From: Variovorax sp. V93
GTDB taxonomy: Bacteria > Pseudomonadota > Gammaproteobacteria > Burkholderiales > Burkholderiaceae_C
Direction: 5' to 3'
NCBI RefSeq assembly: GCF_041154485.1
Contig: NZ_AP028669.1
Span: 1,674,001-1,738,000 of the forward strand
DNA: 64,000 bases
The position numbers were made by a program, and so were the translations under genes. Of this stretch, positions 27,255 through 35,754 are shown piece by piece. The notes beneath the pieces are model-generated. The model did no database searches. It was not told where the DNA came from and saw only the letters and a program-made list of their open reading frames with translations. Position 1 is the stretch's first letter. Each line of letters begins with the position of its first letter.

Positions 27255-28943
27255 CTAGATGGGTATTTCGATCAGTACGGCCGTGGCGCCGCCCGCGCCT
27301 TGGCCGACTTGCGCATGCCCGCCGAGGGCGGCTGCGCGTTCGCTGATGGAACGTGGGCGGAAGTCCGAGAAGTCCATGCCGCAGGACTCGTTTTCGATCC
27401 TGATCTGCAGCTTGCCGTCCGTGCAGCCGATGCGGATGCAGCCGCGGTGCGCATGGGTGTGCTTGCAGATGTTGTTCAGTCCCTCGCGCACCAGCTGCAG
27501 CACTTCGGCCGTCATCCGGTCGTCCAGGTGGACGTCGCCATCGACCAGGATCTCGATGTCGATGCCGTAGAGCGTCTTGATGCGCGCGGCCTGGCGGTGC
27601 AGGTGCGGAAGAATGAACTCGCAGTGGCTTTCTCCGCCATGCTTGACGATGCCCGCATAGTGGCGCAGGTCGGCCACCACGCCCTCGGCCATGCTGGCGA
27701 GCTTGTCCAGGTCTTCGACCAGCGGGTTGTCGGCGCCCGCCTTCTTGCGCAGCGCGCTCAGTCCCAGCTTCAGGCCGATGTAGGGCTGGATCGCCGTGTC
27801 GTGCAGGTCCAGCGAGATCTTCAGGCGCTCCTTCGAGGCGGCCTCCGAGGCCATCCGGTCGAGCACCCCGATCGTCTCGATCACCGGAAAGACCTGGCTC
27901 ATCATGTGCGAAAGGAACAGCGCGTCGGACTTGCGGAACAGCCCTTCGTTCGTCGACACGTAGATGCGTCCCTCTCCCTGGCGCATCGGCAGCGGTGCGC
28001 TGATGAAGGAGCGCGCCTCCAGCATGGCGGCAACCGCAGCGCTGCGCCGAAGGCCCGGCTCGTCTTGCGGGTACCAGCGGCGCAGGCGCAGGTCGAAGGC
28101 ATGGCCCTGCACGCACAGCCGGCTCAGCGGCCACGGCAGGCGGTTGCGCAGCACGATGTGGCCGGGGTTCAGCGCCATCAGCGGCAATTCGAAAGCCTGG
28201 TCGATGGTCTCGACGTCGACCGCCTCGCCCGCGTGGCTTTGCCTGAGCGTGCGCATGACCCAGCAGCCATTGGCCGTGTCGCGCGTCAGGAGCACGCAGT
28301 GGCTTGCCTTGTAGAAGGCCAGCGTCTTCTCCAGGGTGCTGGCGATGGTGCGGGCCACGCCGAAGCGGGGGTTCGACAGCCGGCTCACCTGGCTCAGGAG
28401 GGACAGGCGCCGCCGCAGTTCGACCTTCGAGCCGCCCCAGTGCCCGATCATGTGGCCCAGTGCCAGCAGGAAGGTGGTGCGCATCAGCAGCTGCGGCGTG
28501 TCGTTCGCGAGGTTCGTTCCCAGGCCGCAGACGGCAAAAGAGGCTACCGAGGCCATGGTGACCCGGGCGCCTTCCTCGTATCCCCACCTGAAGGACGAGG
28601 TGAGGATGGCAAAGAAATAGAAGAGGAAATACAGGCTGCCACTGCCGCCGCTCGCGAAGACGATGAGCGTGAACCACAGCACGTCGAACCAATGGATGGC
28701 CTTGCCCTGGAAGTAGGGCTGGCCCTTTCGCGTGCAGATGTACACGCCGAGGCTGTAGAGCGCGTAGCAGGAGAACGTGAGCCAGACGGCGCTGCCTACG
28801 CGCAGTTGCGGATCGCGAAGGTCAACCGCAACCGCCAGCAGCGCCGACACCGACAGCACCAGCCGCATCCGCGACACCATGAGCGCATCGGCGGTGAGGC
28901 TGGAGTCGGTCCCGTAATCGGGGTCGATGGAATGGGCTTGCAT
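27255..28943 (-). CDS. Membrane sensor histidine kinase (HisKA_3, NarX/DegS-like)
   Basis: This 562-residue kinase has five to six membrane helices in the first 170 residues and no large periplasmic loop (a 7TM/MASE-like sensor region). A GAF-like middle part (about 190-360) follows. The dimerisation and phosphoacceptor helix has SLDLHDTAIQPYIG with H381. The ATPase domain has LVREGLNNICKHTHAH (N box) and ends GAGGATAVLIEIP. It phosphorylates the adjacent regulator. Being membrane-embedded it may sense a membrane state or redox signal; the ligand is unknown. Confidence 0.92.
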   Translation of the reverse strand: MQAHSIDPDYGTDSSLTADALMVSRMRLVLSVSALLAVAVDLRDPQLRVGSAVWLTFSCYALYSLGVYICTRKGQPYFQGKAIHWFDVLWFTLIVFASGGSGSLYFLFYFFAILTSSFRWGYEEGARVTMASVASFAVCGLGTNLANDTPQLLMRTTFLLALGHMIGHWGGSKVELRRRLSLLSQVSRLSNPRFGVARTIASTLEKTLAFYKASHCVLLTRDTANGCWVMRTLRQSHAGEAVDVETIDQAFELPLMALNPGHIVLRNRLPWPLSRLCVQGHAFDLRLRRWYPQDEPGLRRSAAVAAMLEARSFISAPLPMRQGEGRIYVSTNEGLFRKSDALFLSHMMSQVFPVIETIGVLDRMASEAASKERLKISLDLHDTAIQPYIGLKLGLSALRKKAGADNPLVEDLDKLASMAEGVVADLRHYAGIVKHGGESHCEFILPHLHRQAARIKTLYGIDIEILVDGDVHLDDRMTAEVLQLVREGLNNICKHTHAHRGCIRIGCTDGKLQIRIENESCGMDFSDFRPRSISERAAALGGHAQVGQGAGGATAVLIEIPI

Positions 28944-29049
28944 GGCGCTTTTTTTTCAAGTGCATAGAGCGGCTCATGCCCTGCCAGCCAACCACGACAA
29001 GGCGCCCATGCCCCTGGGAAGGAAGCTCTGTGACGTAACACCTTGGTTC

Positions 29050-29150
29050 ACTTTTGCGCCAAAATTAATATCTGCGAGGATTTCACATTACTACTTTTGT
29101 AGTCGAAAGCAATACTTTTTGTTTAACCCCGACCGCAATGTGTACTTTTG
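29050..29150. repeat. Four copies of ACTTTTG upstream of the kinase gene
   Basis: ACTTTTG occurs at 29050-29056, 29093-29099 and 29144-29150, and as ACTTTTTG at 29114-29121. The second copy sits in the palindrome CTACTTTTGTAG. Two copies are 21 bases apart, i.e. same helix face. The stretch is AT-rich against a GC-rich background and lies 100-200 bases upstream of the two-component operon, so it may be its control region. The rest of 28944-29231 holds nothing else recognisable. Confidence 0.35.
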
Positions 29151-29231
29151 TTGCCGAATGATGCAAATTGCGGCCGCCGGCCAGCAGATGTATCGGCGCC
29201 CAAGGGAGTGCCCATCGGCCGGGCAAAGAAA

Positions 29232-29257
29232 AAGGGCTCGGAAAGATCCGAGCCCTT
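29232..29257 (-). terminator. Rho-independent terminator, stranded from tRNA-Ala
   Basis: AAGGGCTCGGA (29232-29242) pairs perfectly with TCCGAGCCCTT (29247-29257). On the minus strand the stem is followed by a T-run, so it stops transcription coming from the right. It lies 9 bases beyond the left att repeat, where the 3' end of tRNA-Ala would have been before the island inserted. It is therefore most likely the tRNA's original terminator. Confidence 0.8.
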
Positions 29258-29266
29258 CTGATGGGA

Positions 29267-29311
29267 TGGTGGAGAGGAGGAGGATCGAACTCCCGACCTC
29301 CGCATTGCGAA
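29267..29311. repeat. Left attachment site (45-bp copy of tRNA-Ala 3' end)
   Basis: These 45 bases are identical to 45042-45086, i.e. the CCA end through the anticodon arm of the tRNA-Ala gene at the other end of the island. The match stops sharply at 29312. The fragment is too short to be a tRNA. It is the distal direct repeat generated by tyrosine-recombinase integration, and the integrase gene starts 91 bases to its right. Confidence 0.93.
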
Positions 29312-29402
29312 TGCAAAAACATCTCAAGCATTCATAGGCGATTCGGCCGAAGAATCGAATATTTGCCACAATACTGCCACACTCAGCTAGAAAAGCAGCT
29401 CG

Positions 29403-30557
29403 ATGGCAACCTTCCGCAAGCGCGGTCCTTACCAATGGGAAGCGCAGATTCGACGCCGCGGCTACCCGGCGCAAAGCAAGACGTTTGAAACCAAGGCCGA
29501 GGCAGAGGCCTGGGCCAACATGATCGAGTCCGAGATGGCGCGCGGCGTGTGGGTGAGCCGTGGCGAAGCGGAGGCAACGACGCTTCATGAGGCGTTGACC
29601 CGGTATGAAACCGAAATCGTGCCGGCGAAGAAGGGCGCGGCGCAAGAAGAGTCGGTACTACGGATCTGCAAGGCGACTGACCTGGCCAAACGACCGCTGG
29701 CCACGATCCGCAGCGCGGATGTGGCGAAGCTCCGCGACGAATGGCTAGCAGATTGCAAGCCTGCGACCGTGCTACGCAGGCTGGCGGTCTTGTCGCACGT
29801 GTTCAGCATCGCTCGCAAGGAGTGGGGCATGGAAAGCCTCTCGAACCCTGTTGAGCTTGTGCGCAAGCCGCAGCCGAACAACGCGCGCACTCGGCGTGTG
29901 ATTGACGACGTGTCGGCTGAAGACGGCGATGACTCGGACCGTGGCGCACTGGAAGGCGAGCTTGATCGGCTGGTGGCGGCCAGCGGCTCGGCGCTGCTGC
30001 CATCCATCATTTGGCTGGCCGTTGAGACCGCGATGCGCCGAGGAGAGATCATCGCATTGCGCTGGGAGCATGTGGACTTGAAACGTCGGGTCGCTCATCT
30101 GCCGGCGACGAAGAACGGTACTGCCCGCGATGTGCCTCTATCCACCCGAGCCGTGGAAGTGCTTCAGGCATTGAAGGATGCCCGTGATGCCCTCGAAAAG
30201 GGCGATGACTGCGATGAGAGAGCTGGCTCGGCCGAGAAGACTGATGGAGCCGACGAAGAGGTTGAAACTTCTCGGGTGTTCGGAATTCGCAGCGATGCTG
30301 TCACCAGGGCCTTCGTGCGCGCGGTAGCTCGCGCACGAAAGCTCTACGTCAAGGAGTGCAAGAACGCGCGGAAGCATCCGGACGAAAGGCTCCTCGTCGA
30401 CCTACGATTCCATGATTTGCGGCACGAAGCCACTTCTCGCCTCGCCTCCGTTTTTCCGTTGCATGAGCTGACGAAAATTACCGGCCACAAGGATCCGCGC
30501 ATGTTGATGCGGTACTACCACCCACGTGCCGAAGATCTGGCCAAACGGCTGGCGTGA
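29403..30557 (+). CDS. int: Site-specific tyrosine recombinase (integrase)
   Basis: This 384-residue phage-type integrase has an N-terminal arm-binding domain (MATFRKRGPYQWEAQIRRRG), a SAM-like core-binding domain (about 60-150), and a catalytic domain. The catalytic residues are visible as R212 (TAMRRGE), K237, H337-x2-R340 (HDLRHEA), H362 (GHKD) and Y371 (RYYHP). Two polar inserts (about 160-190 and 262-290) lengthen the catalytic domain, the second rich in Asp, Glu and Ala. It directs integration at the tRNA-Ala repeat. It is transcribed inward from the left att site. Confidence 0.95.
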   Translation: MATFRKRGPYQWEAQIRRRGYPAQSKTFETKAEAEAWANMIESEMARGVWVSRGEAEATTLHEALTRYETEIVPAKKGAAQEESVLRICKATDLAKRPLATIRSADVAKLRDEWLADCKPATVLRRLAVLSHVFSIARKEWGMESLSNPVELVRKPQPNNARTRRVIDDVSAEDGDDSDRGALEGELDRLVAASGSALLPSIIWLAVETAMRRGEIIALRWEHVDLKRRVAHLPATKNGTARDVPLSTRAVEVLQALKDARDALEKGDDCDERAGSAEKTDGADEEVETSRVFGIRSDAVTRAFVRAVARARKLYVKECKNARKHPDERLLVDLRFHDLRHEATSRLASVFPLHELTKITGHKDPRMLMRYYHPRAEDLAKRLA

Positions 30558-30647
30558 AGAGGGGGTGACTCAAACGCTGCGCCGCAGGATTGTTGGCGGT
30601 CCAGAACCCCGACCGGCTTCCCTTGAGGGTGCATGCGTGTTAGGCTT

Positions 30648-30664
30648 GATTTTGTCACAAAATC
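30648..30664. promoter_or_regulatory. Perfect 17-bp palindrome abutting the UmuD-like gene start
   Basis: GATTTTGT-C-ACAAAATC is a perfect 8-1-8 inverted repeat whose last base touches the ATG at 30665. It takes the place of a ribosome site, so either translation is leaderless or the palindrome works in the mRNA. It does not match the LexA consensus. An autoregulatory or repressor operator is the simplest reading. Confidence 0.55.
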
Positions 30665-31246
30665 ATGAGAGCACAGTCATCACCAAAGCCTCGGCACGGC
30701 GGGACCCGCCAGGGTGCTGGGCGCAAGGCTGCCTACGGAGAGCCCACCAAGACGGTTCGAGTGCCACAGAGCTATGTTCCTATAGTCGCTCAGTATCTAG
30801 ACGCGCTGAAGCGCTCGAACGCGGACGAACGCATGCGCCCGGTTGCAGCCCTACGACCGCCTACTGTGGTGCCTGTGCTCGGGCGCCGCGTCCGCGCCGG
30901 TAAGCCCACATCGGGCGACGACTATCAAGAAGAGGCCGTGGACCTCGGGCGGCACCTGGTACGTGATTCCAGCAGTACTTTTGTCATGAAGGTCGATGGC
31001 TGGTCCATGCGCGACGCCGGCATTGCTGATGGCGATGAGTTGATCATCGATTGCGGCTTGACTCCGGAGGATGGACGCATCGTCGTGGCTGAAATTGATG
31101 GCGAGCTCACCGTCAAACGCTTGAGGCGAACAACCACTGGCTGGCTGCTTCAAGCGAGCAACCCTGATTTTGCCGATGTGCAGATCGCAGAGAAGAACGA
31201 TCTGCACATTTGGGGCGTCGTGACCCGCTTGCTTCGTGCGGTGTAG
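30665..31246 (+). CDS. UmuD-like S24 peptidase with N-terminal extension
   Basis: This is a 193-residue protein. Residues 75-193 match UmuD: the self-cleavage site A78-G79 in RAGKPTSGDDY, the catalytic serine S114 (GWSMRDAGI) and lysine K151 (LTVKRLRR). The spacings, 36 and 37 residues, are the same as in UmuD. The first 60 residues are an extra domain with GGTRQGAGRK and PTKTVRVP, a basic motif found in small plasmid/phage DNA-binding proteins. No umuC follows. It could modulate SOS mutagenesis or act as a damage-triggered switch for the island; function inferred. Confidence 0.88.
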   Translation: MRAQSSPKPRHGGTRQGAGRKAAYGEPTKTVRVPQSYVPIVAQYLDALKRSNADERMRPVAALRPPTVVPVLGRRVRAGKPTSGDDYQEEAVDLGRHLVRDSSSTFVMKVDGWSMRDAGIADGDELIIDCGLTPEDGRIVVAEIDGELTVKRLRRTTTGWLLQASNPDFADVQIAEKNDLHIWGVVTRLLRAV

Positions 31247-31285
31247 AGACGCCTGCACAAATAATTGAAGAGTTAGGAGAATCTC

Positions 31286-32032
31286 ATGTCCCAATCCAGC
31301 CGAATCGAATGGACCGAGGCAACTTGGAATCCGACCGTGGGTTGCACGAAAATTTCGCCAGGCTGCAAGAACTGCTACGCGGAGTCGATGGCCAAGCGCC
31401 TTAAGGCGATGGGCACACCCGGCTATGAGAACGGATTCAAGCTGACGATTCTTCCGGATCGCCTGTCGGAGCCGCTAATGCGGAAGAAGCCGACGGTGTA
31501 CTTCGTGAACTCGATGTCAGACCTTTTCCACAAAGGGGTGGATGAAAGTTACATCGCGCAGGTCTTCGACGTGATCCGGCAGTGCCCGCAGCACACCTTC
31601 CAGGTTCTGACCAAGCGCGCTGATCGCATGGCTTCTTTCTTTCGAAGCCATGAGGTTCCGACCAACGCCTGGATGGGCGTTTCCGTCGAAGACAAAAAGT
31701 ATGGTGTCCCTCGCATCGAGGGCCTGCGCCAGGTCGATGCTCGTATCCGTTTTCTATCGGTTGAACCGCTGCTCGAAAATGTTGGTGATCTTGATCTGAC
31801 GGACATTCATTGGGTGATCGTTGGCGGTGAGTCTGGACCGAAGGCCCGTCCAATGAAGCTGGAATGGGTTGAGAATATCCGTCAGCAATGTGAGGACCAG
31901 GGAGTGCAATTCTTCTTCAAGCAATGGGGCGGTTGGGGGGCCGACGGCAAACGTCGGTCCAAGAAGGCCAACGGGCGTTTGCTTGCAGGCAGGACTTGGG
32001 ACGACATGCCGGCACTGTCCGCCCACATCTGA
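31286..32032 (+). CDS. DUF5131 (Gp37/Gp68) family three-Cys-motif protein
   Basis: This 248-residue protein has the N-terminal pattern WNPTVGCTKISPGCKNCYAE, in which C20, C27 and C30 (C-x6-C-x2-C) form the three-cysteine motif that could hold a metal or Fe-S cluster. Further family segments are FVNSMSDLFH, QVLTKRADRM, WMGVSVED and VGGESGPKARPM. The family is found in phages and islands next to TcmP genes; activity is not established. A TcmP gene follows after 8 bases. AGGAG lies 7 bases before the ATG. Confidence 0.88.
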   Translation: MSQSSRIEWTEATWNPTVGCTKISPGCKNCYAESMAKRLKAMGTPGYENGFKLTILPDRLSEPLMRKKPTVYFVNSMSDLFHKGVDESYIAQVFDVIRQCPQHTFQVLTKRADRMASFFRSHEVPTNAWMGVSVEDKKYGVPRIEGLRQVDARIRFLSVEPLLENVGDLDLTDIHWVIVGGESGPKARPMKLEWVENIRQQCEDQGVQFFFKQWGGWGADGKRRSKKANGRLLAGRTWDDMPALSAHI

Positions 32033-32040
32033 AGGAACGC

Positions 32041-33312
32041 ATGACGCTGAAACAGTACAACTGGAAAGACGGCCCCGATCTCATTCAGCAGCACAGCGTC
32101 GCAAAGCACCGTATCCTTGAAGCGTACCTTGCCGCTTACTTCAGAACACTGGTCAGCTCACCCAACCAGGAGGTTCTAAAGTTGACCCTCGTGGATGGAT
32201 TTGCCGGTGGTGGCCTGTACGTCCACAACGACACGCGAGAGCTGGTCAAAGGTTCGCCGTTCATCTTCCTGGACGCGACGCGTGAGGCCGAATACCTGAT
32301 CAACAAGGACCGTCGCAAGCCGGTTCAGTTTCAGGTCGACTACTTTTTCACCGAGGCAGACCGTCACGCCCATCTTCATCTCGACAAGATCCTGCGCGAG
32401 AAGGGCTATGGCGACCGCATCGGCAATGGCATCTACCTCCAGCACGCCAAGTTCCAGGACCAAGCCGACTCAATCATCGAATTTGTCAAGAAGAAGAGCC
32501 CGAAGAACGGCCGCTCCATCTTCGCGCTCGACCAATATGGCTACAGGGAGGTGCCCGCGCATCTCATGCGCAAGATTTTCGACGCGCTGCCAAGCGCTGA
32601 AGTCATCCTGACCTTCGGTGTTGACTCGTTTGTCAACTTCGCAAATGACGGCGATCGGGGGAAGGATTTGCTCGATGGGCTTGGCATCCCCGACATCTTC
32701 GGCGGCCGATCGATTGAAGAAATCAAGTCGTCCGAGCGCGATTGGCGCCTCTTCATCCAGAGCACCCTGTACCGCAAGCTGGTCGAGAACTGTGGTGCCC
32801 GGCACTTCACGCCATTCTTCATCCGCAACCGCAGTGGTCACGGCGATTACTGGTTGATTCACCTGTCGCAACACCACCGTGCACGGGACGTCATGACCGA
32901 AGTCCATTGGGCGAATAACAACTACTTCATCCATTACGGCGGCGCTGGCCTCGACATGTTTCAGATGGTCGGCTACGACCCGGTTCATGATGCGGCCCAC
33001 CGGGGACAGTCCGCGCTGGGATTTGAGTTCGATGATGTTGCGCGGCACGCGAGCATCGCAGCGCTCAACGAGCACATCCCCCGTAGGGTCTACTCCGACG
33101 ACACGGGCATCAGCTTCGGAGAGCTGTTCGCGACTACGTGCAACAGTTCACCGGCTTCAGCGCAAATCTATCGAGAGTCGATCGGTAAGCTGCTTGACGA
33201 GCGAGTCATCGAAGTCGTCAGTGCCGATGGTTTGAGGCGCCGTTCGGCCGCACAGATCAAGGCAACCGATCAGATCATGCCGCCCCGGCAGCGTCCGCTG
33301 CTCTTGAACTAA
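32041..33312 (+). CDS. tcmP: Three-Cys-motif partner protein TcmP
   Basis: This 423-residue protein belongs to the TcmP family, named for its partnership with the three-Cys proteins. Residues 50-58 read LVDGFAGGG, resembling motif I of S-adenosylmethionine-dependent methyltransferases, and FALDQYGY lies where a motif IV would fall. A helical C-terminal domain follows. The ATG is 8 bases after the DUF5131 stop, so the two are cotranslated. It converges on a second TcmP gene, leaving 44 bases between stops. Enzymatic activity is inferred. Confidence 0.85.
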   Translation: MTLKQYNWKDGPDLIQQHSVAKHRILEAYLAAYFRTLVSSPNQEVLKLTLVDGFAGGGLYVHNDTRELVKGSPFIFLDATREAEYLINKDRRKPVQFQVDYFFTEADRHAHLHLDKILREKGYGDRIGNGIYLQHAKFQDQADSIIEFVKKKSPKNGRSIFALDQYGYREVPAHLMRKIFDALPSAEVILTFGVDSFVNFANDGDRGKDLLDGLGIPDIFGGRSIEEIKSSERDWRLFIQSTLYRKLVENCGARHFTPFFIRNRSGHGDYWLIHLSQHHRARDVMTEVHWANNNYFIHYGGAGLDMFQMVGYDPVHDAAHRGQSALGFEFDDVARHASIAALNEHIPRRVYSDDTGISFGELFATTCNSSPASAQIYRESIGKLLDERVIEVVSADGLRRRSAAQIKATDQIMPPRQRPLLLN

Positions 33313-33356
33313 CCACGACAATAGCGAAAGAACATCGCCCGCAATTGCCTAGATCA

Positions 33357-34535
33357 CTAGATCAGGCAAATGCGCTCGGCCTTCTCGAAATGCAAGGGCC
33401 GCGTGCGCCGACGGGATGCATTGGCATCCTGGTTTTGCACTTTCCCCGCCTTGACCAGCCTCATCAGTGAGGCCTGCAATTCCCCGGGCAGCCAGTTTGT
33501 TGACTCCAAGATGTCTGCAAACTCCGGTACCCCTATCTTGCGCGCTCCGTTGGCCAGGTAAGCCAGCCAATACTGGTCGACTTCATCGGGGCTGCTGCGC
33601 GCATCGCCGGCTTCCTCCACCGCTTGTTCCGTGAACATGTCGACGACGCCCGAATTCTTCGCGCGAACGTCGAGCTGCGTCACGGTGCGAACCTGAGCTT
33701 GGACCAGATCGACCTTCTCCGAGATGTCCATGAACTCCGTGATCCCGGTTGGGTGGCTGGTCAGGTAGACAAGGTGGTACTTCGTGCGCCTTTGTAGCGG
33801 GTCCAGCACGCTCACATATGCTGTGCGGGCCCGATAGCCTCGCGAGCTAGCTGGCACACGTGCCTTCAGACCTTCTCGATACGCGTTGACCAGGGTCTTC
33901 TCGCGCTCGCTCGACGAGAGTCCCGAAAGGGCTACAGATTTGCCCAGCAGCCGGACCATCGCCTCCTGCCATTCCTTCATCGACACAGTGCGGTTAACGA
34001 AGTTGTACGCAAAGTTGATCAGAAACTCCGAGCGCGGACGCTTGAGGAGGGGCGACAAGGTTTCGACGCCAACGTCCTTCCAGCCCTTGGGATCGATGAA
34101 GAAGAAGGTAAATGCATCGGTCCCGCACCAGGCGAGAATTTCGGCGCGAAGGTCGACGAAGTCTCCGTGCCGACACTCGTGAGCGATTGTTGGATGTACA
34201 CCGCTTTTGAGAAACTCCGACAAACGTTTGTATGGTGCGGCCGACTTCTCGATGTAGAGAGCCCGCATTCGCACATCGACATTCAAGCTGGCGAGCTTTG
34301 CTTTGCAAGCCTCCAGTGTCCGTAAGGAAAGAGCGATGGAAGTGCCATCGAGCTTTTCGTCTGGCGAGCCCCAGGGGCCTGCAAAGCAGTCTACAAAACA
34401 GATTTCGGCCCGGCCGTTAGTCTTGGCCGCCATGCCGATGATCAGGACTAGCTTTTCGAGGTAGCTCTCCAGGAGAGCATGCTTGACAAGTGCCTGTTCT
34501 CGGCCTTCATAGATATCCGGGACGATCGCTGTCAT
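33357..34535 (-). CDS. tcmP: Three-Cys-motif partner protein TcmP (second, divergent copy)
   Basis: This 392-residue TcmP-family protein differs strongly from its convergent neighbour but keeps the layout: FVDCFAGPWGS (47-57) as motif I-like loop and FFFIDPKGW as motif IV-like segment. The C-terminal 100 residues look like a winged-helix part (ELQASLMRLVKAGKVQNQ). It is the last gene of a three-gene minus-strand operon with SLOG and PRTase proteins, 80 bases after the SLOG gene. No three-Cys partner lies beside it in this operon. Possibly a nucleic-acid or nucleotide methylase; unproven. Confidence 0.82.
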   Translation of the reverse strand: MTAIVPDIYEGREQALVKHALLESYLEKLVLIIGMAAKTNGRAEICFVDCFAGPWGSPDEKLDGTSIALSLRTLEACKAKLASLNVDVRMRALYIEKSAAPYKRLSEFLKSGVHPTIAHECRHGDFVDLRAEILAWCGTDAFTFFFIDPKGWKDVGVETLSPLLKRPRSEFLINFAYNFVNRTVSMKEWQEAMVRLLGKSVALSGLSSSEREKTLVNAYREGLKARVPASSRGYRARTAYVSVLDPLQRRTKYHLVYLTSHPTGITEFMDISEKVDLVQAQVRTVTQLDVRAKNSGVVDMFTEQAVEEAGDARSSPDEVDQYWLAYLANGARKIGVPEFADILESTNWLPGELQASLMRLVKAGKVQNQDANASRRRTRPLHFEKAERICLI

Positions 34536-34615
34536 GCTTGACGGTTCGTCATTGCTATTCCTTGCACCTTTGCAAGCAGGCGAGTCCGTGCGCTATATGA
34601 CGGCTCGGCATACCG

Positions 34616-35173
34616 TCAGGCGAACAGCGGTACGTCGTGCTTGAGTGCCGCGATCCGATTGGACAGGCCAATTTTTTCTTCGGCCTTGAGCTTTGCGTGC
34701 TCGGACATAAAGGTCAGCAACTCCTCGAACTGCTGGACCGTCCCTACGTTCTTGAAGGCCTTCGCCTTGTTCACGAAGATGACGGATTTCTTCCGGCGAG
34801 CCAGCAACTCGATGACGTTGCTGAGCGTGCCGGTACTCTTCGTGTCCCAAATCATGAGGCCGAAGTCGGCGACTTCGGCCATGCATAGGTCTTTGGCGGT
34901 GAAGAAGGCTCTCGAACCTTGGGCGTGCTTGGTCTGAACGACATGGACGGGCCAGTCGCCGACATTGTTTCGAGGCTTGGTGCCGCTGCAGTAAACGGTT
35001 GTTTTCGTCGTGCCTGCGTTGACAAGATGCCACTGAATGGAGGTGTCTGCGCCATCGGCATCGCCCACCACAATGTTGAAATCGGACGCAACGATGTTGT
35101 CGATGCGCTCCTTCACCTTGGCGTCAAGGTTTTTGATGTTCATCGAACCAGCGATGAAAACGGTCGTCGTCAT
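34616..35173 (-). CDS. SLOG-domain nucleotide-binding protein
   Basis: This 185-residue Rossmann-like protein has GDADGAD (37-43), the glycine-rich loop of SLOG/DUF2493 (YspA) proteins. A second motif region is DLCMAEVADFGLMIWD with STGT (about 96-116), as in nucleoside deoxyribosyltransferase-related folds. SLOG proteins bind or cleave nucleotide-derived ligands and appear in several immune systems as sensors. The start is two bases from the PRTase stop, so the two are cotranslated. No membrane or effector domain is visible; TcmP would be the only effector candidate. Confidence 0.78.
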   Translation of the reverse strand: MTTTVFIAGSMNIKNLDAKVKERIDNIVASDFNIVVGDADGADTSIQWHLVNAGTTKTTVYCSGTKPRNNVGDWPVHVVQTKHAQGSRAFFTAKDLCMAEVADFGLMIWDTKSTGTLSNVIELLARRKKSVIFVNKAKAFKNVGTVQQFEELLTFMSEHAKLKAEEKIGLSNRIAALKHDVPLFA

Positions 35174-35175
35174 TT

Positions 35176-35754
35176 CTAGCTCCAGGTGAGCGCCGCCATG
35201 TAGATGCGGCGGACTTTCGGGTACGTCCGCAGCACTTTACACGCTGCCTCCATGGAGGCCCCCGTCTGATATAGATCGTCGATGACCAGAACGTTCCACG
35301 GGCCGTCGCCCTCTAGGTCGTCGCGGACGCTGAAGCCGTCGCCGATGGCCGCCAGTTTCGAAGCCTTGTCGGGTAAGTCTTTCAACGGCTGCCCGTTGGG
35401 GGCCTTGTTTAGGAGTTCGTCGAACACGGGCGTTCCGACCAACTTTCCGAGTGCCTGAGCGACCTCGGCGACGGGTTGCCGATCGCGTTTCTTCGATGCC
35501 GGCATGGGGACGATGAAGCCGACGCTGGCGAGCTTTGGGTAGATGTTGTCGGCGAGGGCCTGGGCGAGCGCCGGCGCCTGATCCCATGCAAATCTGTACT
35601 TCAGCTGGAAAGTCGCTTCTCCAGCCTCGGTCCGCACGTTGTCGAACTGAGGGCGTCCATTGAGGTCGCCGAGGTATGTGCTGTGGTCCATGTGCTTGTC
35701 CAGCACCCAGCCAGCGTCCCAAGGGCCGTGGATCTCTCTGAGATTTACCTTCAC
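35176..35754 (-). CDS. ComF-like phosphoribosyltransferase
   Basis: This 192-residue protein from a GTG has the PRPP-binding loop VLVIDDLYQTGAS (residues 155-167, acidic pair D159-D160) and an upstream VPMPASKKR typical of ComF/amidophosphoribosyltransferase-like enzymes. It would move a base on or off PRPP. The start is chosen for its strong GAGGAGG site; the frame extends further upstream without one. An upstream small frame's TGA overlaps this GTG. It is the first gene of the PRTase-SLOG-TcmP operon. Confidence 0.82.
   Translation of the reverse strand: MKVNLREIHGPWDAGWVLDKHMDHSTYLGDLNGRPQFDNVRTEAGEATFQLKYRFAWDQAPALAQALADNIYPKLASVGFIVPMPASKKRDRQPVAEVAQALGKLVGTPVFDELLNKAPNGQPLKDLPDKASKLAAIGDGFSVRDDLEGDGPWNVLVIDDLYQTGASMEAACKVLRTYPKVRRIYMAALTWS

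Noticed and set aside
29267..29311. Possible tRNA-Ala gene at the left island end
   Set aside because: Only the 3' part is present; no D arm or 5' acceptor strand follows, so it is an att repeat.
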